Positions 1 to 9,323 of a stretch of 64,000 nucleotides of DNA are shown piece by piece. Position 1 is the stretch's first letter, and each line of letters opens with the position of its first letter. This stretch comes from Sphingomonas sp. 35-24ZXX (lineage in GTDB: Bacteria > Pseudomonadota > Alphaproteobacteria > Sphingomonadales > Sphingomonadaceae). Location: assembly GCF_000786215.1 (NCBI RefSeq), contig NZ_JROG01000003.1, forward strand, positions 434,001 to 498,000, in the 5' to 3' direction. A program made the translations under genes and the position numbers. Below the pieces are notes generated by a model. It was not told where the DNA came from and did not search any database. It saw nothing but the letters and a program-made list of their open reading frames with translations.

Positions 1-1
1 G

Positions 2-784
2 GCCTTGTGCATCGGCCAGGACACCAAGCGTGGTCCGCACCAGCCGCCCCGGCTCAGCCTCGACGGGGCGCCGGTCAACCAACTGCTCAACCTGTCGGCG
101 TATGCCGAAATGATGCTGGTCCACGAGCATGCCTGTGTCGCCATCAACCCGGAGATGCCGCTAGACCGCGCCTGCGTGATCGGCTGTGCGGTGACCACGG
201 GGGCCGGCGCAATCTTCAATGCCGCCGATGTCGTGCCCGGTGAGACGGTTGCGATCGTCGGTTGCGGCGGCGTCGGGCTGGCTGCCGTCAACGCGGCCAA
301 GATCGCCGGTGCAGGCCGGATCATCGCGATCGATCCGGTCGCCGACAAGCGCGCGCTGGCGCACAAGCTGGGCGCGACCGACTGCATCGATTCGAGCGCC
401 GATGGTGCGGCCGAAGAGGTGATCGAGCTGACCAGGGGCGGTGTCCATCACGCGATCGAGGCGGTGGGGCGCCCTGCTTCTGCCGCGATGGCGGTCAAGG
501 TGCTGCGGCGCGGCGGGACGGCAACCATCCTGGGCATGATGCCGCTCGCCGAGAAGGTCGAACTGAGCGCGATGGAGCTGCTGCAGGGCAAGAAGCTGCA
601 AGGCTCGCTGATGGGCAACAACCGTTTTCCGGTTGAAATCCCGCGGCTGGTGGAGTTCTACATGCGCGGCATGCTTGACCTCGACACCATCATCGCGGAA
701 CGCATGCCGCTGGAGAGGATCAACGATGCCTTCGACGCGCTGCGGATCGGCGATTCCGCGCGCTCGGTCATCGTCTACAACTGA
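2..784 (+). CDS. Zn-dependent alcohol dehydrogenase, 5'-truncated by the window edge
   Basis: This is the C-terminal part of a medium-chain zinc-dependent alcohol dehydrogenase, which oxidises an alcohol with NAD(P)+. The reading frame is open from the first base, so the start and most of the zinc-binding catalytic domain lie outside the window. The visible part holds the Rossmann motif VGCGGVGLAAVNAAKIAG followed by an acidic residue for NAD ribose binding (AIDPVADKR) and the typical C-terminal return to the catalytic fold. It is the first visible member of a plus-strand operon with a phosphotransferase, two SDRs and a FadJ-like enzyme, which suggests oxidation of an alcohol intermediate in acyl-CoA, terpenoid or steroid-type catabolism. 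The exact substrate cannot be told. An NDMA-dependent or formaldehyde dehydrogenase-like member is possible. Confidence 0.85.
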   Translation, partial: ALCIGQDTKRGPHQPPRLSLDGAPVNQLLNLSAYAEMMLVHEHACVAINPEMPLDRACVIGCAVTTGAGAIFNAADVVPGETVAIVGCGGVGLAAVNAAKIAGAGRIIAIDPVADKRALAHKLGATDCIDSSADGAAEEVIELTRGGVHHAIEAVGRPASAAMAVKVLRRGGTATILGMMPLAEKVELSAMELLQGKKLQGSLMGNNRFPVEIPRLVEFYMRGMLDLDTIIAERMPLERINDAFDALRIGDSARSVIVYN

Positions 785-804
785 ACGGGTGGGGATACAT
801 CACA

Positions 805-1878
805 ATGGAACAGATCGACGCACAAGCGACGATGACCGGCACCATGGAAGTGCCCGAGCAGGACAGGCTCGACGAGGCAAAGCTCACGGCATGGTTCGAA
901 GCGAATGTCGAAGGTTTTGCCGGACCGCTTGAGCTTTCCAAGTTCAAGGGTGGCCAGTCGAACCCGACTTACAAGGTGACCACGCCGGGTGCAGCCTATG
1001 TGCTGCGCCGCAAGCCCTTCGGTCCGCTGCTGCCGTCCGCGCACGCGGTCGACCGCGAATACAAGGTACAGGCCGCGCTCTACGATCAGGGCTTTCCTGT
1101 CTCGCGCCAGTTCGGACTGTGCGAGGACGACAGCGTCATTGGATCGATGTTCTATGTGATGAGCTTCACCGATGGCGCGAGCTATTGGGACGGCACCCTG
1201 CCCGGCAAGACGCCCGAGCAGCGCACCGCGATCTACAACGCGATGATCGACACGCTGGCACATCTGCACAGCTTCGATCCGTCGGCGATCGGCCTGGAAG
1301 ACTATGGCAAGCCGGGCAATTATTGCGCGCGCCAGATTTCGCGCTGGACCAAGCAGTACCGGCTGTCCGAGACCGAAACGATCCCCGAAATGGACCGGCT
1401 GATCGAGTGGCTGGAAAAGACCGTGCCCGAACAGCGCGGGTTCGGCATCGCGCATGGCGACTTCCGCATCGACAACATGATCTTCGACAAGGATGAGCCG
1501 CGCGTGCTGGCGCTGCTCGACTGGGAGCTGTCGACACTGGGCGATCCGATTGCCGACCTCAGCTATTTCCTGATGAGCTGGGTCCAGCCCGCCGAAGGCC
1601 GCAATGGCCTGCTCGACGTGGACGTCAAGGCTCTGGGCATTCCGACGATGGAAGAAGCACTCGCCCGTTATGTCGAGAAGGCCGGGCTCGACCATGTCCC
1701 CGACATGGACTGGTACCTCGCCTATAACCAGTTCCGGATCGCCGCGATCCTGCAGGGCATCAAGAAGCGCGTGATCGACGGCACCGCGTCGAGCGCGCAG
1801 GCCGCGCAGATGGCAGAGCGGGTCATCCCGCTCGCCCAGGCCGCATGGACCTATGCCAAAAAGGCTGGCGCTCAGTGA
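805..1878 (+). CDS. Phosphotransferase family protein (APH fold, ACAD10/11-like)
   Basis: This 357-aa protein has the aminoglycoside phosphotransferase fold. The ATP-binding lysine is probably K70 in VLRRKP. The catalytic loop HGDFRIDN is at about residues 217-224, and the metal-binding LDWELSTLGDP at about 238-248. Family members of this length are usually encoded beside acyl-CoA dehydrogenases and beta-oxidation genes. The mammalian relatives ACAD10/11 phosphorylate 4-hydroxyacyl-CoAs so that the hydroxyl can be removed. That role fits the operon here, with alcohol dehydrogenase upstream and SDRs and FadJ downstream, but it is inference. Its stop codon overlaps the GTG start of the next gene by three bases (GTGA), which indicates translational coupling. 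Confidence 0.85.
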   Translation: MEQIDAQATMTGTMEVPEQDRLDEAKLTAWFEANVEGFAGPLELSKFKGGQSNPTYKVTTPGAAYVLRRKPFGPLLPSAHAVDREYKVQAALYDQGFPVSRQFGLCEDDSVIGSMFYVMSFTDGASYWDGTLPGKTPEQRTAIYNAMIDTLAHLHSFDPSAIGLEDYGKPGNYCARQISRWTKQYRLSETETIPEMDRLIEWLEKTVPEQRGFGIAHGDFRIDNMIFDKDEPRVLALLDWELSTLGDPIADLSYFLMSWVQPAEGRNGLLDVDVKALGIPTMEEALARYVEKAGLDHVPDMDWYLAYNQFRIAAILQGIKKRVIDGTASSAQAAQMAERVIPLAQAAWTYAKKAGAQ

Positions 1879-2657
1879 GCTCGTCGAGTTTCGATCTGAC
1901 CGGACGGGTCGCGGTGATCACCGGGTCATCGCGCGGCATCGGCGCCGCCATCGCTCGCAAGTTCGCAGCGCACGGCGCAAAGGTCGCGATCTCGAGCCGC
2001 AACCAGGACGCGTGCGATGCGGTGGCGGCCGAACTCAACGCGCAATATGGTGCGGGCACCGCGATCGCGGTCGCGGCCAGCATCTCGCGCAAGGAGGATC
2101 TGGAGCGGCTGGTGGAGCGCACCCGCGCCGAACTCGGGCTGATCGACGTCGTCGTGTGCAACGCTGCCAGCAACCCCTATTACGGGCCGATGGCGGGGAT
2201 CAGCGACGATCAGTTCCGCAAGATCATGGACAACAACATTCTGTCCAACCACTGGCTGATCCAGGCGGCATTACCCGACATGCGCGCGAAATCGCGGGGA
2301 TCGGTGGTCATCATCTCGTCGATCGGCGGCATGCAGGGATCGGGCAGCATCGGCGTCTACAATATTTCCAAGGCCGCCGACTTCCAGCTGGCGCGCAACC
2401 TCGCCTATGAGCTGGGGCCGGACAATATCCGCGTCAACTGCATCGCGCCGGGGCTGATCCAGACCGACATGGCGCGCGCTCTGTGGGAGGACGAGAAGGT
2501 GATGGGCTATGTGGCCCGCATCACCCCATTGCGTCGCATCGGCCAGCCCGACGAGATTGCTGGCGCAGCGGTGTTTCTGGCGTCGGACGCATCGACCTAT
2601 ATCACCGGCCAGTCGATCGTGATCGACGGCGGCACAACAATCGCAGCAGCGCTCTGA
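1875..2657 (+). CDS. SDR family NAD(P)-dependent oxidoreductase
   Basis: Classical short-chain dehydrogenase/reductase of 260 aa. The cofactor motif TGSSRGIG is at residues 16-23, the NAAS strand end at 96-99, and the catalytic residues are Ser149, Tyr162 and Lys166 (YNISK). The C-terminal half carries the usual family sequence, including [12 protein letters not shown] chose GTG at 1875 because it overlaps the upstream stop as GTGA and places the Rossmann strand at the normal distance from the N-terminus. An in-frame upstream start at 1845 would lie inside the phosphotransferase gene. It probably oxidises or reduces a hydroxyacyl-CoA or alcohol intermediate of the pathway encoded by this operon. 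The substrate is unknown. Confidence 0.88.
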   Translation: MSSSSFDLTGRVAVITGSSRGIGAAIARKFAAHGAKVAISSRNQDACDAVAAELNAQYGAGTAIAVAASISRKEDLERLVERTRAELGLIDVVVCNAASNPYYGPMAGISDDQFRKIMDNNILSNHWLIQAALPDMRAKSRGSVVIISSIGGMQGSGSIGVYNISKAADFQLARNLAYELGPDNIRVNCIAPGLIQTDMARALWEDEKVMGYVARITPLRRIGQPDEIAGAAVFLASDASTYITGQSIVIDGGTTIAAAL

Positions 2658-2683
2658 CAGCTGCAAAATGGAGGGATGAGTTC

Positions 2684-3475
2684 ATGGATCTGCAAGGCAA
2701 GGTTGCCATCGTAACCGGGGCGGGCAGCGGCATCGGCCGCGCCAGTGCGCTGCTGTTCGCGCAGCACGGGGCCAAGGTCATCGCGACCGATATCACCGGC
2801 AAGCAGGATGACACGGCGGCTCAGAACCCGGAGGCGATCACCGCGATCCAGGCGGATGCCAGCAAGGAGGCCGACGTCCAGATGCTGGTCGCCAAGGCGA
2901 TCGAGCTGCACGGTCAGCTCGACGTGTTCTTCGCCAATGCCGGGATTTCCGGCGGCTTCGACGGGATTTTCGATCAGACGGTGGAAGAGTGGGAGCGCAT
3001 CCTGCAGATCAACCTGATCGGCCCGTTCCTGGCGATCAAGCACGCAGGCAAGGCGATCGCCGAGGCTGGCAATGGCGGATCGATCATCTGCACCGCATCG
3101 GTTGCAGGATTGCGCTCGGGCGCGGGCGGCCCCGCCTATACCGCCAGCAAGGCCGGCGTGATCAATCTGGTGCGCATCGCGGCGCAACAGCTCACGGGCA
3201 GCAACGTACGCTGCAACGCGATCTGCCCCGGGCTGATCGAAACCGGCATGACCGAATTCATCTACACCAAGGCGCGCGAAAAGGGCTTCGAGGACAAGAT
3301 CGGTCAATTGAACCCGATGCAGCGCGGCGGCATCCCCACCGAGATCGCCGAGGCGGCCCTCTTCCTGGCGTCCGACCGATCAAGCTATGTCAACGGCCAC
3401 GCGTTGGTCGTCGATGGCGGGCTGACCAGCTCGCACCCCTATGCGCGGCAGCGCTTCGGCCAGACCGCGACATGA
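2684..3475 (+). CDS. SDR family oxidoreductase, second copy
   Basis: Second classical SDR of the operon, 263 aa. The cofactor motif TGAGSGIG is at residues 11-18, NAG at 85-87, catalytic Ser139, Tyr152 and Lys156 (YTASK), and the C-terminus has the VVDGG signature. The ATG at 2684 is preceded by a clear ribosome binding site (GGAGG at 2670-2674), so longer in-frame extensions into the previous gene are rejected. The two SDRs differ clearly from each other, so they probably act at different steps and are not a recent duplication. The general reaction is confident; the substrate is not known. Confidence 0.88.
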   Translation: MDLQGKVAIVTGAGSGIGRASALLFAQHGAKVIATDITGKQDDTAAQNPEAITAIQADASKEADVQMLVAKAIELHGQLDVFFANAGISGGFDGIFDQTVEEWERILQINLIGPFLAIKHAGKAIAEAGNGGSIICTASVAGLRSGAGGPAYTASKAGVINLVRIAAQQLTGSNVRCNAICPGLIETGMTEFIYTKAREKGFEDKIGQLNPMQRGGIPTEIAEAALFLASDRSSYVNGHALVVDGGLTSSHPYARQRFGQTAT

Positions 3476-3508
3476 TTTTTCCCCCCATGGAGCAACGAAA
3501 GAGTTTTG

Positions 3509-4729
3509 ATGAGCATGCTTGTGTCTGACCCGGCTGATCTTGGCTTCAACCAGAATTTGCTGGCGCGCATCCCTGCGCATATCCGTGCCAAATATCTGGA
3601 CACGGGTCGCCTTCCCCATGCCGCACTGCTGGTCGGGCGTGGACATGAAGTTGCGCACCTCTCGCTGCAGGGCGATGCGCGCGAGGGCCAGCCGCTGGCC
3701 GAGGATGCGATCTTCCGGATCGCGAGCATGACCAAGCCGATCACGTCGGTGGCGTTCATGCAGCTGGTCGAGGAAGGCCGCATCGCGCTGTCCGATCCGG
3801 TCCACCGGATCATCCCGGAATGGAAGAACCTGGGCGTATTCATCTCGGGCGGCGGCGCGCAGCCCTTTGTCACCCGCCCGGTCAGCCAGCCGATGCGGAT
3901 GATCGACCTGCTGCGGCACACCTCGGGGCTGACCTACGGCTTCCAGGAACGCACGCCGATCGATGCGGCCTATCGCGCGCGCAAGCTGGAGGCCTTTGCC
4001 GGACCCGATCTGGAAGAGTTCATCCGCATCCTCGCGGATATCCCGCTGCAGTTCGACCCGGGCAGCGCGTGGAACTATTCGATCTCGACCGACATTCTGG
4101 GGGCGATCCTGCAGCGGATGGACAACAAGCCGCTCGACGAGGTCATTGCCGACCGCGTCACGCGTCCGCTGGGCATGGTCGACACGCACTTTCAGATCCC
4201 GCAAGAAAAGCTGGATCGCGTGCCCGATTGCTATGTCTTCCACCCCGAACAGAAGATGAAGCTGTACGATCCTGGCGCCACCACCGCGTGGGGCCGTGCG
4301 CCCAGCCAGCTTTCCGGCGGCGGCGGCATGGCATCGACGCTGGCCGACTATCACCGTTTCTGCCGCATGCTGCTCAACGGCGGCACGCTGGACGGCGCGC
4401 GGATCCTCGGCCGCAAGACGCTGGACCTGATGGTGTCGAACCATCTTCCCGGCGGCGGCGACCTGACCCAGCACAGCAAGGCGCTGTTCAGCGAGGCAGA
4501 AAACGCTGGGGCGGGCTTTGGCCTGGGCTTTGCGACCACGATCGACAATGCCGCAACCGCCGTGCCCGGATCGAATGGCGATTTCTTCTGGGGCGGCATG
4601 TTCTCGACCGCCTTCTTCGTCGACCCGGCGGAAGACATCATCATGATCTTCATGACCCAGTTGATGCCATCGAGCACCTATCCCATCCGGCGCGAGATCA
4701 AGACGATGCTCTACGCCGCCGTCGAATAA
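3509..4729 (+). CDS. Serine hydrolase, class C beta-lactamase / esterase family VIII
   Basis: A 406-aa member of the beta-lactamase-related serine hydrolase family. The nucleophile motif S-M-T-K is at residues 73-76 in [13 protein letters not shown] Tyr-Ser motif (WNYSIS) occupies the place of the class C YxN motif, and a Gly-rich segment (LSGGGGMAS) follows. There is no signal peptide, so a cytoplasmic esterase or thioesterase is more likely than a periplasmic beta-lactamase. Such esterases are frequent in sphingomonad and mycobacterial lipid or steroid catabolic operons. ATG at 3509 is chosen; a TTG immediately upstream and an ATG at 3515 are alternatives. It lies 15 bp before the FadJ-like gene, so co-transcription is likely. 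Confidence 0.85.
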   Translation: MSMLVSDPADLGFNQNLLARIPAHIRAKYLDTGRLPHAALLVGRGHEVAHLSLQGDAREGQPLAEDAIFRIASMTKPITSVAFMQLVEEGRIALSDPVHRIIPEWKNLGVFISGGGAQPFVTRPVSQPMRMIDLLRHTSGLTYGFQERTPIDAAYRARKLEAFAGPDLEEFIRILADIPLQFDPGSAWNYSISTDILGAILQRMDNKPLDEVIADRVTRPLGMVDTHFQIPQEKLDRVPDCYVFHPEQKMKLYDPGATTAWGRAPSQLSGGGGMASTLADYHRFCRMLLNGGTLDGARILGRKTLDLMVSNHLPGGGDLTQHSKALFSEAENAGAGFGLGFATTIDNAATAVPGSNGDFFWGGMFSTAFFVDPAEDIIMIFMTQLMPSSTYPIRREIKTMLYAAVE

Positions 4730-4744
4730 GCAGAGGAACTTTCC

Positions 4745-6772
4745 ATGACCGATTCCCCCATTTCCACCGCAATCCATGGCGACATTCTTGTCGTCACGTC
4801 GGACAGCCCGCCCGTCAATGCGCTGGGTGCAGCGGTACGCCAGGGTCTGGCTGCCGCTGTCAAGCAGGCTGCCGATGATGACAGCGTCAAGGCGGTCGTC
4901 CTGATCTGCGAAGGCCAGACCTTCTTTGCTGGGGCAGACATTACCGAATTCGGCAAACCGCCGGTCGAACCGTTCCTGCCCGAACTGATCAATCGCCTGG
5001 AACTGCTGGACAAGCCCGTAGTCGCCGCAATCCATGGCACTGCGCTGGGTGGCGGCCTCGAGACGGCGCTGTGCGCGCATTACCGCGTTGCCGTGCCTTC
5101 GGCAAAGCTGGGTGTGCCTGAGGTAAAGCTGGGCCTGCTGCCCGGCGCAGGCGGCACGCAACGCCTCCCGCGCGTTGTCGGGGTCAAGGCGGCGCTGGAA
5201 ATGACCGGCAAGGGCGACCCTGTGTCCGCAACGACCGCTCAAGGCTGGGGACTGGTTGATGAACTGGCCGCCGAAGGCAAGCTGCTGGAGACGGCCCTCG
5301 CCTTTGCCGAAAGGATCAAGGCTGTACGCCCCATTCCGCGCGTCAGCGAGCGCGCCGTTGCGGCCGATCCAGCGGCGATAGAAGCATTCCGTAAGGAAAA
5401 TGCCCGCAAGTTCCGCGGTTTCGATGCGCCTGCTGCCAACATCGCCTGCGTCGAGGCGGCCACCCGCCTGCCCTTTGCCGAGGGCATCGACTTTGAACGC
5501 ACCGAATTCATGAAGCTCATGTTCGGTTCGCAGTCCGCAGCGCAGCGGCACATCTTCTTTGCCGAGCGCAAGGCGAGCAAGATTGACGGCATCGCCAGCG
5601 ATATCGCGCTGCGCCCCATCGCCAAGGTCGGCGTGATCGGCGCCGGCACCATGGGCGGCGGCATCACCATGAACTTCCTGTCGGCAGGCATCGCGGTGAC
5701 CATCGTCGAACAGGCCGAAGAGGCGCTGAACCGCGGCGTCGGCGTGATCCGCAAGAATTACGAGGCCAGCGCCGCCAAGGGTCGCCTCACCGCCGAGCAG
5801 GTCGAAAAGGCGATGGGCCTGCTGACACCGTCGCTGACGCTCGACGATCTGGCCGATTGCGACCTGATTATCGAAGCGATCTTCGAGAACATGGACGTCA
5901 AGAAAGAAGTCTTCGGCAAGCTCGACACCATCGCCAAGCCGGGCGCGATCCTGGCGAGCAACACCAGCTATCTCAACGTCGACGAGATCGCGGCATCGAC
6001 CAGCCGTCCGCAGGATGTGCTGGGCATGCACTTCTTCTCGCCCGCCAATGTCATGAAGCTGCTGGAAGTCGTGCGCGGCGCAAAGACCGCCGACGACGTG
6101 CTTGCGACCGTGATGGCGCTGTCGAAGAAGATCAAGAAGGTCGCCGTGGTCGCCGGCGTCTGCCACGGCTTCATCGGCAACCGCATGCTGATGCCGCGCC
6201 AGGTCGAAGCCAACAAGCTGCTGATGGAAGGCGCGACCCCTGAGCAGATCGACCGGGTGCATGTCGAATTCGGCATGCCGATGGGGCCGTTCCAGATGAG
6301 CGACCTCGCCGGTGTCGATATCGGCTGGCATCGCGACCCGACCCGCATCGAGAGCATCCGCGACGCCCTGTGCGCCGAGGATCGCTGGGGCCAGAAGAAG
6401 GGTGCCGGCTTCTATGACTATGACGAAAAGCGCAATCCCACGCCCAGCGCGCGCGTGGCCGAGATCATCGAGGATTTCCGCTCGCGTTCGAACATGCCGC
6501 GCCGCGAGATCACCGATCAGGAGATCATCGAGCGTACCTTGTATACCATGGTCAATGAAGGCGCGATGATCCTGGAAGAAGGCATGGCGCAGCGCGCGTC
6601 CGACGTCGATGTCGTGTGGATCTATGGCTATGGCTGGCCGGTCTATCGCGGCGGCCCGATGTTCTGGGCAGGCCTGGAAGGCACCGCCAAGATCGTCGAG
6701 GGACTGCAGAAGCACGGCTTTGCCGTCTCGCCGCTGCTTGCAGAAAAGGCCGAGAAGAACGAAGGCTTCTGA
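4745..6772 (+). CDS. fadJ: Multifunctional enoyl-CoA hydratase / 3-hydroxyacyl-CoA dehydrogenase
   Basis: This 675-aa fusion carries out two consecutive beta-oxidation steps: hydration of 2-enoyl-CoA and NAD-dependent oxidation of the 3-hydroxyacyl-CoA. The N-terminal crotonase domain has the oxyanion-hole segment near residues 100-106 (ALGGGLE) and the catalytic glutamate E126 in [17 protein letters not shown]. The dehydrogenase domain has the NAD motif GAGTMGGG at 299-306 and the catalytic histidine H429 in GMHFFSP. A duplicated C-terminal dehydrogenase lobe follows. The domain order matches the FadJ/FadB alpha-subunit family; no thiolase gene lies next to it. It is the last gene of the operon and is followed by a terminator. 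The symbol denotes the family rather than a proven orthologue. Confidence 0.9.
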   Translation: MTDSPISTAIHGDILVVTSDSPPVNALGAAVRQGLAAAVKQAADDDSVKAVVLICEGQTFFAGADITEFGKPPVEPFLPELINRLELLDKPVVAAIHGTALGGGLETALCAHYRVAVPSAKLGVPEVKLGLLPGAGGTQRLPRVVGVKAALEMTGKGDPVSATTAQGWGLVDELAAEGKLLETALAFAERIKAVRPIPRVSERAVAADPAAIEAFRKENARKFRGFDAPAANIACVEAATRLPFAEGIDFERTEFMKLMFGSQSAAQRHIFFAERKASKIDGIASDIALRPIAKVGVIGAGTMGGGITMNFLSAGIAVTIVEQAEEALNRGVGVIRKNYEASAAKGRLTAEQVEKAMGLLTPSLTLDDLADCDLIIEAIFENMDVKKEVFGKLDTIAKPGAILASNTSYLNVDEIAASTSRPQDVLGMHFFSPANVMKLLEVVRGAKTADDVLATVMALSKKIKKVAVVAGVCHGFIGNRMLMPRQVEANKLLMEGATPEQIDRVHVEFGMPMGPFQMSDLAGVDIGWHRDPTRIESIRDALCAEDRWGQKKGAGFYDYDEKRNPTPSARVAEIIEDFRSRSNMPRREITDQEIIERTLYTMVNEGAMILEEGMAQRASDVDVVWIYGYGWPVYRGGPMFWAGLEGTAKIVEGLQKHGFAVSPLLAEKAEKNEGF

Positions 6773-6787
6773 TCGCCTTCGAATTTC

Positions 6788-6828
6788 AAAGAAAAGGCCC
6801 CGCCGGATCGCTCCGACGGGGCCTTCTT
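6788..6828. terminator. Bidirectional intrinsic terminator between converging genes
   Basis: A 12-bp GC-rich stem (6796-6807 with 6812-6823, loop TCGC) is flanked by an A-rich run on the left and TTCTTC on the right. It sits between the convergent fadJ-like gene and the exported TPR-like gene, so it can serve both strands. Confidence 0.85.
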
Positions 6829-6848
6829 CGTGATCTTGAACGGTTTGC

Positions 6849-7589
6849 TTATGCAGCGCCGAGGATCGCGTCGACGGCAGGCTGGTTTGCCGCGCTGACA
6901 ATGCCCTTCTCGCGCAGTTCGGCACCCACGGGCTTGGCAGCTTCGAGATAGCTGGCTTCACCCGTCGACTGGTTGAGGCCGATCAGGCTGGAGAATTCCG
7001 CGTTGGCCAGATCCGCCGAAGCCGGGTCGGTTGCACGGCCTTCCTTGGCGATTGCCAGGGCTTGCTCGAAATGCGGCTTGGCGGCGGTCTTGTCCTGCTT
7101 GGACAGGCTGAAGTTGCCCAGGTTCACCAGGATGGCGACGAGCGTGTTGCGCACACCGGCGTTCGCCTTGTCGGCCTCATACACTTTCATCCACTGCGGC
7201 GCGGCTTCGGCATAGAGCGGGGCGATCGCATCGATCTTGCCGAGTGCGCCCTGCGAGTTGGCGGTGATGGTCAGCGCGCTGGCCAGAAATCCCGCGTTCT
7301 GCACGTTGGACGCGTCACGCGCCACGATCTCGCGGATGGTGGGCAGCGCGGGCTCAAGCTTGGCGATCACTTCGGCGTGATTGCCAGCGGCCTGCGCCTG
7401 CTGGGCCGCGGTGAAATCGGCAATCGCCTTGTTCTGCGCTTCGACCTGTTCCGGCGTCAAGGCCGCTGCAGGAGCCTGGGTAGCCTCGGTCGGCTGAGCG
7501 CCGGCGGGCGCGGCAGCATCCTGCGCCATTGCGGGGGCAGCGAGAGCGGCGGTAGAAACGAACAGTGCGGTTATTGCAGATTTCAACAT
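6849..7589 (-). CDS. Exported TPR-like hypothetical protein
   Basis: A predicted periplasmic protein of 246 aa. It starts with a cleavable signal peptide (MLKSAITALFVSTAALAAPAMAQ), followed by an Ala/Pro-rich linker and then helical repeats resembling degenerate TPRs, with periodic A-x-P-x-Y/F patterns. The start at 7589 is favoured over an upstream extension because a strong AGGAG precedes it and the signal peptide then begins at residue 1. No enzyme motif is visible. It stands alone on the minus strand between the fadJ terminator and the ATP12 gene. A scaffold or protein-binding role is plausible but unproven. Confidence 0.7.
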   Translation of the reverse strand: MLKSAITALFVSTAALAAPAMAQDAAAPAGAQPTEATQAPAAALTPEQVEAQNKAIADFTAAQQAQAAGNHAEVIAKLEPALPTIREIVARDASNVQNAGFLASALTITANSQGALGKIDAIAPLYAEAAPQWMKVYEADKANAGVRNTLVAILVNLGNFSLSKQDKTAAKPHFEQALAIAKEGRATDPASADLANAEFSSLIGLNQSTGEASYLEAAKPVGAELREKGIVSAANQPAVDAILGAA

Positions 7590-7727
7590 GAGGGATGATC
7601 TCCTGGTTTGGATGAGGACAAGCGCCGGACACTGCGCTGCCCATGGTGTTGAAACGGAGTGGCTGGATCGCAAAGAGAAACGACAGCAACGTTTCAAAAA
7701 CGCCAGGATGGGGCGATCGTTCCCGCG

Positions 7728-8423
7728 TTAGCCTGCTGCACTACAGCAAAAGTGATAGGCAGCGTCAAACGCCGCCCTGCGGTGCGCGCGCGTAGCCAGA
7801 GCCTCGCCGTCGGCGCCCCAAAGCTCTTCCTGCCACAGCTCTTCAAGACAGATCGCCCGCCAAATCGTCTCGGAATCAAAGGCCTTTTCGATCAGGGCCA
7901 GCGCGGAAACAAGCGACCCTCCGATACTGGTCAATGTCGAGAATGCCGCCAATTCATAGGCGTTCATGCTGGCAACCGGCGCTTTCAGCCGAGACAGGCT
8001 GTGCGTCGATTGCGGCTGATGGATGATACCGGCGACGCGAACGAGCCTGATATCAAAGCGATTTTCCGCCCATTGCAACACAGGCTCCCACTCTCGATCC
8101 TGGCGATCGGCCAGCGGGTCGCCAGGATCGGCGCGATAGCACAAGGTATCGCTTTCGCCGTAGGCTGCGATCTCGTCGACGAACCGCTGTTTCTGCGGCA
8201 GCACCTGATCGATTGCGGCATTGGCAAAACCGGTATGCGGCATGGATGCGATGTTGATCTCTGCGCCCTGCTGCTCCCACTCGGTCGCGACCGCCAGAGC
8301 CATTGCGTGTGTGGGCAACACCAGGGGCTGGCGCATCGGGGTTTTCACCGGACGGCCATCCAGCAGCAGCGCATGGCCATCTGCCACGGCTTGGGTGGCA
8401 ACGGTCTTGTAGAATCGCTTCAT
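7728..8423 (-). CDS. ATP12 family F1-ATPase assembly chaperone
   Basis: A 231-aa ATP12-family protein. In mitochondria Atp12 binds the F1 alpha subunit before alpha3beta3 assembly. Alphaproteobacterial homologues keep the family features seen here: an N-terminal MKRFYKTV segment followed by LDGRPVKTP near residues 20-28, a central DTLCYRA motif, and a C-terminal segment rich in Trp/Glu/Leu (EELWQEELWG). The start at 8423 gives the family's normal N-terminus. It is the last gene of a minus-strand run starting at crcB, with 10 bp between it and the small membrane protein gene. The F1 genes are not in the window. Confidence 0.88.
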   Translation of the reverse strand: MKRFYKTVATQAVADGHALLLDGRPVKTPMRQPLVLPTHAMALAVATEWEQQGAEINIASMPHTGFANAAIDQVLPQKQRFVDEIAAYGESDTLCYRADPGDPLADRQDREWEPVLQWAENRFDIRLVRVAGIIHQPQSTHSLSRLKAPVASMNAYELAAFSTLTSIGGSLVSALALIEKAFDSETIWRAICLEELWQEELWGADGEALATRAHRRAAFDAAYHFCCSAAG

Positions 8424-8433
8424 GTCAGTGACG

Positions 8434-8658
8434 TCACTCTTGTGGTGGCGGAGATTTCCAGCGGCCAACCAGCAACTGGGGCAGCACGACCATTTCGATC
8501 ACGCCCAGAGCCAGCAAACCATAACCCACTTCGCCGGGAACACCATCGATACGCCCGTAGGTAATCGCGACCGCAAGAGCGATGGTCACTGCCCCTGCCA
8601 GGCGCACAGCGCCGATGATGAAGAACCGCTTGCGCGCCAGCTGATCGGCAGGGCTCAC
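8434..8658 (-). CDS. Small two-helix membrane protein, unknown function
   Basis: A 74-aa protein with two hydrophobic segments at about residues 13-35 and 43-63, separated by a short loop (RIDGVPGEVG), with a proline-rich C-terminus. The start is a GTG whose last bases overlap the stop of the upstream HAD gene (GTGA). This gives strong positional support that it is translated. It is followed closely by the ATP12 gene, hinting at a link to membrane ATP synthase biogenesis or simply to the operon. I do not recognise a family. Confidence 0.65.
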   Translation of the reverse strand: MSPADQLARKRFFIIGAVRLAGAVTIALAVAITYGRIDGVPGEVGYGLLALGVIEMVVLPQLLVGRWKSPPPQE

Positions 8659-9323
8659 CTGTCGGCTCCGGTGATCTGGTCGAACAGCTGATCCATATCG
8701 AAGGCTATAGAGGCCGCGCCTGCCGTCTCCAGCTCATGCGCGTCGTGATAGCCCCAATCGACGCCGATCGGTCGCACGCTGGCGGCAACGCCCATCGCCA
8801 TGTCATAGCTAGTGTCGCCAATCATCACCGCGTGCTCTGCCAGCGCCCCGGCATCGGCCAGCGCCTGGTAGATCATCGACGGATGCGGCTTGGAAGGATG
8901 GCGATCCGCGGTCTGCAGCGAGATGAAGCGCTGCTTGATGCCGTGGTGAGTCAGGCACAGGTCCAGCCCGCGATCGGACTTGCCGGTCGCCACCGCGAGC
9001 AGCCATCCAGCGCCTTCCAGCCGGTCGAGCAGGACAACAAGACCATCGTACAAGGGCTCATGCTGCAGCGAACCGTTGCCGCGCAGTTCGTGGAAGGCGT
9101 TCTTGTAGTGATCGGCCAGTGTCTCGTGCAGCGCCGCATCGGCATCCGGCACCATCATCCGCATCGCCTCGACCAGCGACAGACCGACGATGCGGCGGAC
9201 GTGGTGGTGGTCGGGGTGACCCAGCCCTTCGGCTGCAAAGGCCATTTCCATCGCGCGACAGATATTCGCCTGGCTGTCGACCAAAGTGCCATCGCAGTCG
9301 AAGATCGCAAGTTTGACCGTCAT
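8655..9323 (-). CDS. HAD-IA hydrolase, phosphoglycolate phosphatase-like
   Basis: A 222-aa haloacid dehalogenase superfamily phosphatase. Motif I is DCDGT with the nucleophile Asp9 and acid/base Asp11, motif II is ATGKSDRG, the lysine motif lies around KPHPSM, and motif IV is MIGDTSYDM. The helical cap between motifs I and II is of subclass IA, as in Gph. Its ATG overlaps the rluC stop by four bases (ATGA). In many alphaproteobacteria a Gph-like HAD gene follows an RluC-type pseudouridine synthase gene. The substrate may be 2-phosphoglycolate or a small sugar phosphate, and this cannot be read from sequence. Confidence 0.85.
   Translation of the reverse strand: MTVKLAIFDCDGTLVDSQANICRAMEMAFAAEGLGHPDHHHVRRIVGLSLVEAMRMMVPDADAALHETLADHYKNAFHELRGNGSLQHEPLYDGLVVLLDRLEGAGWLLAVATGKSDRGLDLCLTHHGIKQRFISLQTADRHPSKPHPSMIYQALADAGALAEHAVMIGDTSYDMAMGVAASVRPIGVDWGYHDAHELETAGAASIAFDMDQLFDQITGADR

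Noticed and set aside
3380..6961. Very long open frame (over 1,190 codons) on the minus strand
   Set aside because: It runs antisense across an SDR, the serine hydrolase and the FadJ-like gene, which have full family motifs. In GC-rich DNA with strong third-position bias such shadow frames are expected; its residues are Arg/Ala/His-rich without any domain.
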